Of a stretch of DNA of 5,245 nt, positions 3,074-5,245 are shown one piece after another. The stretch spans positions 33,351 to 38,595 of the forward strand of contig MGOB01000078.1 in assembly GCA_001796995.1 (NCBI GenBank), read 5' to 3'. The position numbers and the translations under genes were made by a program. How positions within the stretch are numbered: position 1 is the first letter of the stretch; each line of letters begins with the position of its first letter. Source of the DNA: Chloroflexi bacterium RBG_16_68_14 (GTDB lineage Bacteria > Chloroflexota > Dehalococcoidia > DSTF01 > RBG-16-68-14). The notes below the pieces were generated by a model. The model searched no databases, was not told where the DNA came from, and saw only the letters and a list, made by a program, of their open reading frames with translations.

Positions 3074-5245
3074 ATGGCGGAGCGATTTGAACGAAAGATA
3101 GGAGACCAGCTGCTCACGCTGGAGGTAGGCGAGCTCGCCGGACTGGCCGATGGCGCAGTGACGGCTCGCTACGGCGATACGGTGGTGCTGGCCACCGCCT
3201 GCGTGAGCGACAAACTGCGTGAGGGGGTCGATTTCCTCCCCCTCACCATCGACTACGAGGAGCGGCTTTACGCGGTGGGGAAGATCCCGGGTAGCTTCTT
3301 CCGGCGGGAGGGGCGGCCCAGCACGGACGCCACCCTGGCGGCCCGCCTCACCGACCGCCCCATCCGGCCCCTCTTCCCCAAGGGCTTTCGCAACGACATC
3401 CAGGTGATCATCACCGTCCTCTCCGCTGACCAGGAGAACGACCCGGACGTGCTGGGCACCATCGGCGCCTCCGCTGCTCTGTGTATGTCCGGGGTGCCTT
3501 TCGCCGGGCCGGTCAGCTCGGTGCGGGTCGGCTACATCAACGGCGCGTTCGTCGTGAACCCCACCTTCGCTCAGCTCCAGGAGGGCGAGCTGGACCTGGT
3601 GGTGACGGGCACCCGCGACGCCATCATGATGGTGGAGGCGGGCGCCAGCCAGGTGCCGGAACACGTCATGCTCCAAGCCATTGAGTTCGGCCAGCGAGCG
3701 AACCAGGAAGTCTTGGCGCTCCAGGAAGAGCTCATCGCCAAGGTGGGCCGGCCGAAGCTGGAGTTCCAGACGCCTCCGCTGCCCTCGGGGGTGAAGGACA
3801 AGGTGAAGGCGGCCCTGGAAGGCCGGCTGGACGAGATCCTGGCGGCGGCCAAGGAGGAGCGCCGGGGCGGCATGGAGGGGCGGCGCCAGGAGCTGCTGGA
3901 GCGCTTCGGCGAGGAGTACGGCGCGGATGAGATCGGCGCCGCTCTGGACGAGGTGGTCAAGGAGACGGTGCGCTCGTCTATCGTGGAGCGCGGCGTCCGT
4001 CCCGATGGTCGCCATCCCACCGAGATCCGGCCCATCTCCTGCCAGGTAGGCATCCTGCCCCGCACCCACGGCTCCGGCCTCTTCACGCGGGGCCAGACGC
4101 AAGTGCTTACCATCGCGACTTTGGGCTCCTTCGGTGAGCAGCAGAAGCTGGACACCCTTTCGCCGGAGGAGCGGAAGCGCTTCCTGCACCACTATAACTT
4201 CCCGCCCTTCTCCGTAGGCGAGACGCGGCCCATGCGGGGCCCGTCCCGTCGCGACGTAGGCCACGGCGCCCTGGCCGAGCGCGCCATTGAGCCGGTGATC
4301 CCCGACGAGGACGTGTTTCCCTACACCATCCGGCTCGTCTCCGAGGTGCTGTCCAGCAACGGCAGCACCTCCATGGCCAGCGTCTGCGGCAGCACGCTGG
4401 CCCTGATGGACGCCGGTGTGCCCATCGAGGCGCCGGTGGCGGGCATCGCCATGGGGCTGGTGATGGGCGAAGCCGGGAACTATGCCGTCCTCACCGATAT
4501 CGCCGGGCTGGAGGACGGCCTGGGCGACATGGACTTCAAGGTGGCGGGCACCGCCGAGGGGATCACCGCGCTCCAGATGGACATCAAGGTCAAGGGCATC
4601 ACTCTGGAGATCATGGAGCGGGCGCTGGAGCAGGCGCGGGAGGCGCGGCTCTTCATCCTGGGGAAGATGCAGGAGACGCTTCCTACGCACCGCGCCGAGC
4701 TCTCCAAGTGGGCGCCGCGCATGTACCGCATCCAGATCTCGGTGGACAAGATCGGCGCGGTCATCGGCCCCGGCGGCCGGATGATCCGCTCCATCATCGA
4801 AGAGACCAAGTGCAGCATCGACGTGGAGGACGACGGTTCGGTGTTCGTGGGCTCCACCAGCGAGGAGATGGCGCGCAGGGCCATCGAGATCATCGAGGGG
4901 CTGACCAAGGAAGTGCAGGTGGGCGAGATCTACACCGGCAAGGTCGTCCGCATCGTCGACTTCGGCGCCTTCGTGGAGCTGCCCGGCGGCAAGGACGGGC
5001 TGGTGCGCATCGGCGAGCTGGCCGACTACCACGTGCCCAGCGTGGAGGACGTGGTGGCGCTGGGCGACGAGATCATGGTCAAGGTGATCGAGATCGATTC
5101 CATGGGCCGGATCAACCTCTCGCGCCGGGCCGTCCTCACGGGCGAGGAGGGTGGTGGGGAGGCTGCCCCCGTCGGCGCACCGAGCGGGCGTCCTCCGCGT
5201 GAGGGCCGGCCGCGCGGCGGGCCGCGCCCCGGGCCGCGCCCCGGG
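3074..5245 (+). CDS. pnp: Polynucleotide phosphorylase (3'-truncated by the window end)
   Basis: PNPase is a trimeric 3'-to-5' exoribonuclease that uses phosphate to release nucleoside diphosphates during RNA decay. The frame is open from ATG 3074 to the last base (724 codons, no stop), so the gene continues beyond the window. The first RNase PH domain (about 1-230) has the RNA-contacting loop FFRREGR (75-81) and TDRPIRPLFP (93-102). A helical linker (about 235-305) leads to GVRPDGR (307-313) and the second, catalytic RNase PH domain. This carries SSNGSTSMASVCGS with phosphate-site Ser431 and Ser433, and EDGLGDMDFKVAG with the metal-binding pair D481 and D487 (equivalent to E. coli D486/D492). 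The KH domain starts at about 551 with loop GPGG (565-568). The S1 domain starts at about 616 and reads LVRIGEL where LVHISEL is usual. After about 690 comes a Gly/Arg/Pro-rich tail. It follows rpsO, its standard partner. Confidence 0.97.
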   Translation, partial: MAERFERKIGDQLLTLEVGELAGLADGAVTARYGDTVVLATACVSDKLREGVDFLPLTIDYEERLYAVGKIPGSFFRREGRPSTDATLAARLTDRPIRPLFPKGFRNDIQVIITVLSADQENDPDVLGTIGASAALCMSGVPFAGPVSSVRVGYINGAFVVNPTFAQLQEGELDLVVTGTRDAIMMVEAGASQVPEHVMLQAIEFGQRANQEVLALQEELIAKVGRPKLEFQTPPLPSGVKDKVKAALEGRLDEILAAAKEERRGGMEGRRQELLERFGEEYGADEIGAALDEVVKETVRSSIVERGVRPDGRHPTEIRPISCQVGILPRTHGSGLFTRGQTQVLTIATLGSFGEQQKLDTLSPEERKRFLHHYNFPPFSVGETRPMRGPSRRDVGHGALAERAIEPVIPDEDVFPYTIRLVSEVLSSNGSTSMASVCGSTLALMDAGVPIEAPVAGIAMGLVMGEAGNYAVLTDIAGLEDGLGDMDFKVAGTAEGITALQMDIKVKGITLEIMERALEQAREARLFILGKMQETLPTHRAELSKWAPRMYRIQISVDKIGAVIGPGGRMIRSIIEETKCSIDVEDDGSVFVGSTSEEMARRAIEIIEGLTKEVQVGEIYTGKVVRIVDFGAFVELPGGKDGLVRIGELADYHVPSVEDVVALGDEIMVKVIEIDSMGRINLSRRAVLTGEEGGGEAAPVGAPSGRPPREGRPRGGPRPGPRPG
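5219..5245 (+). repeat. In-frame 12-base tandem repeat in the pnp tail
   Basis: GGGCCGCGCCCC occurs twice in tandem (5219-5230 and 5231-5242), followed by GGG at the window edge. In the pnp frame each copy encodes Gly-Pro-Arg-Pro, extending a basic, disordered C-terminal tail. More copies may follow outside the window. Such sequence can vary in copy number by slippage and can break assemblies. Confidence 0.7.

Noticed and set aside
2777..5032. A 751-residue open frame on the minus strand antisense to pnp.
   Set aside because: It runs antisense to an intact pnp gene, through the spacer and into rpsO. Its His/Asp/Gly/Leu-rich low-complexity composition is typical of the antisense frame of GC-rich genes, and no protein family is recognisable. 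Its openness comes from pnp codon usage.
1..5245. A mobile element, CRISPR array, toxin-antitoxin or defence system.
   Set aside because: There are no transposase, integrase, Cas or toxin-like motifs and no regularly spaced or terminal repeats; the genes are housekeeping or respiratory in type.

Overview
This 5.2-kb, GC-rich window carries two gene groups transcribed away from each other from a shared spacer at about 2451-2576. No rRNA, tRNA, CRISPR array, insertion sequence or phage-like gene is visible, so it looks like ordinary chromosome. The gene content (rpsO-pnp, a DegV protein, a membrane-anchored cytochrome c and a DUF3105 protein) and the high GC suggest a Chloroflexota-like or other high-GC, deep-branching bacterium. 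That placement is an inference from gene content only.

Rightward group: rpsO (ribosomal protein S15, 2577-2843) is followed after a 230-bp structured spacer by pnp (polynucleotide phosphorylase, from 3074). pnp is open to the last base of the window, so it is 3'-truncated: 724 codons are present, covering both RNase PH domains, the KH domain, the S1 domain and the start of an Arg/Gly/Pro-rich tail. rpsO-pnp is a classic bacterial operon. The spacer has a 10-bp inverted repeat straddling the rpsO stop codon, with a competing smaller hairpin, a diverged direct repeat, and a hairpin close to the pnp ribosome binding site. These fit a processed or autoregulated leader.

Leftward group: a DegV-family lipid-binding protein (2450-1593), an unannotated 42-residue ORF (1519-1391), a single-haem c-type cytochrome anchored by one N-terminal membrane helix (GTG start at 1394, down to 894), and a DUF3105 protein with the same anchored topology and two Cys-bounded acidic loops (813-34). 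The small ORF's TGA overlaps the cytochrome's GTG (GTGA), which indicates translational coupling and makes the shorter cytochrome start more likely. Spacings of 73 bp, an overlap, and 80 bp are compatible with one transcript.

Functionally, the right side is translation and RNA decay; the left side is a lipid-binding protein followed by two membrane-tethered extracytoplasmic proteins, one an electron carrier. I see no strong evidence for a wholly new system. The best second-look items are the overlooked small ORF coupled to the cytochrome, the DUF3105/cytochrome pair, and the RNA structures around rpsO and pnp.
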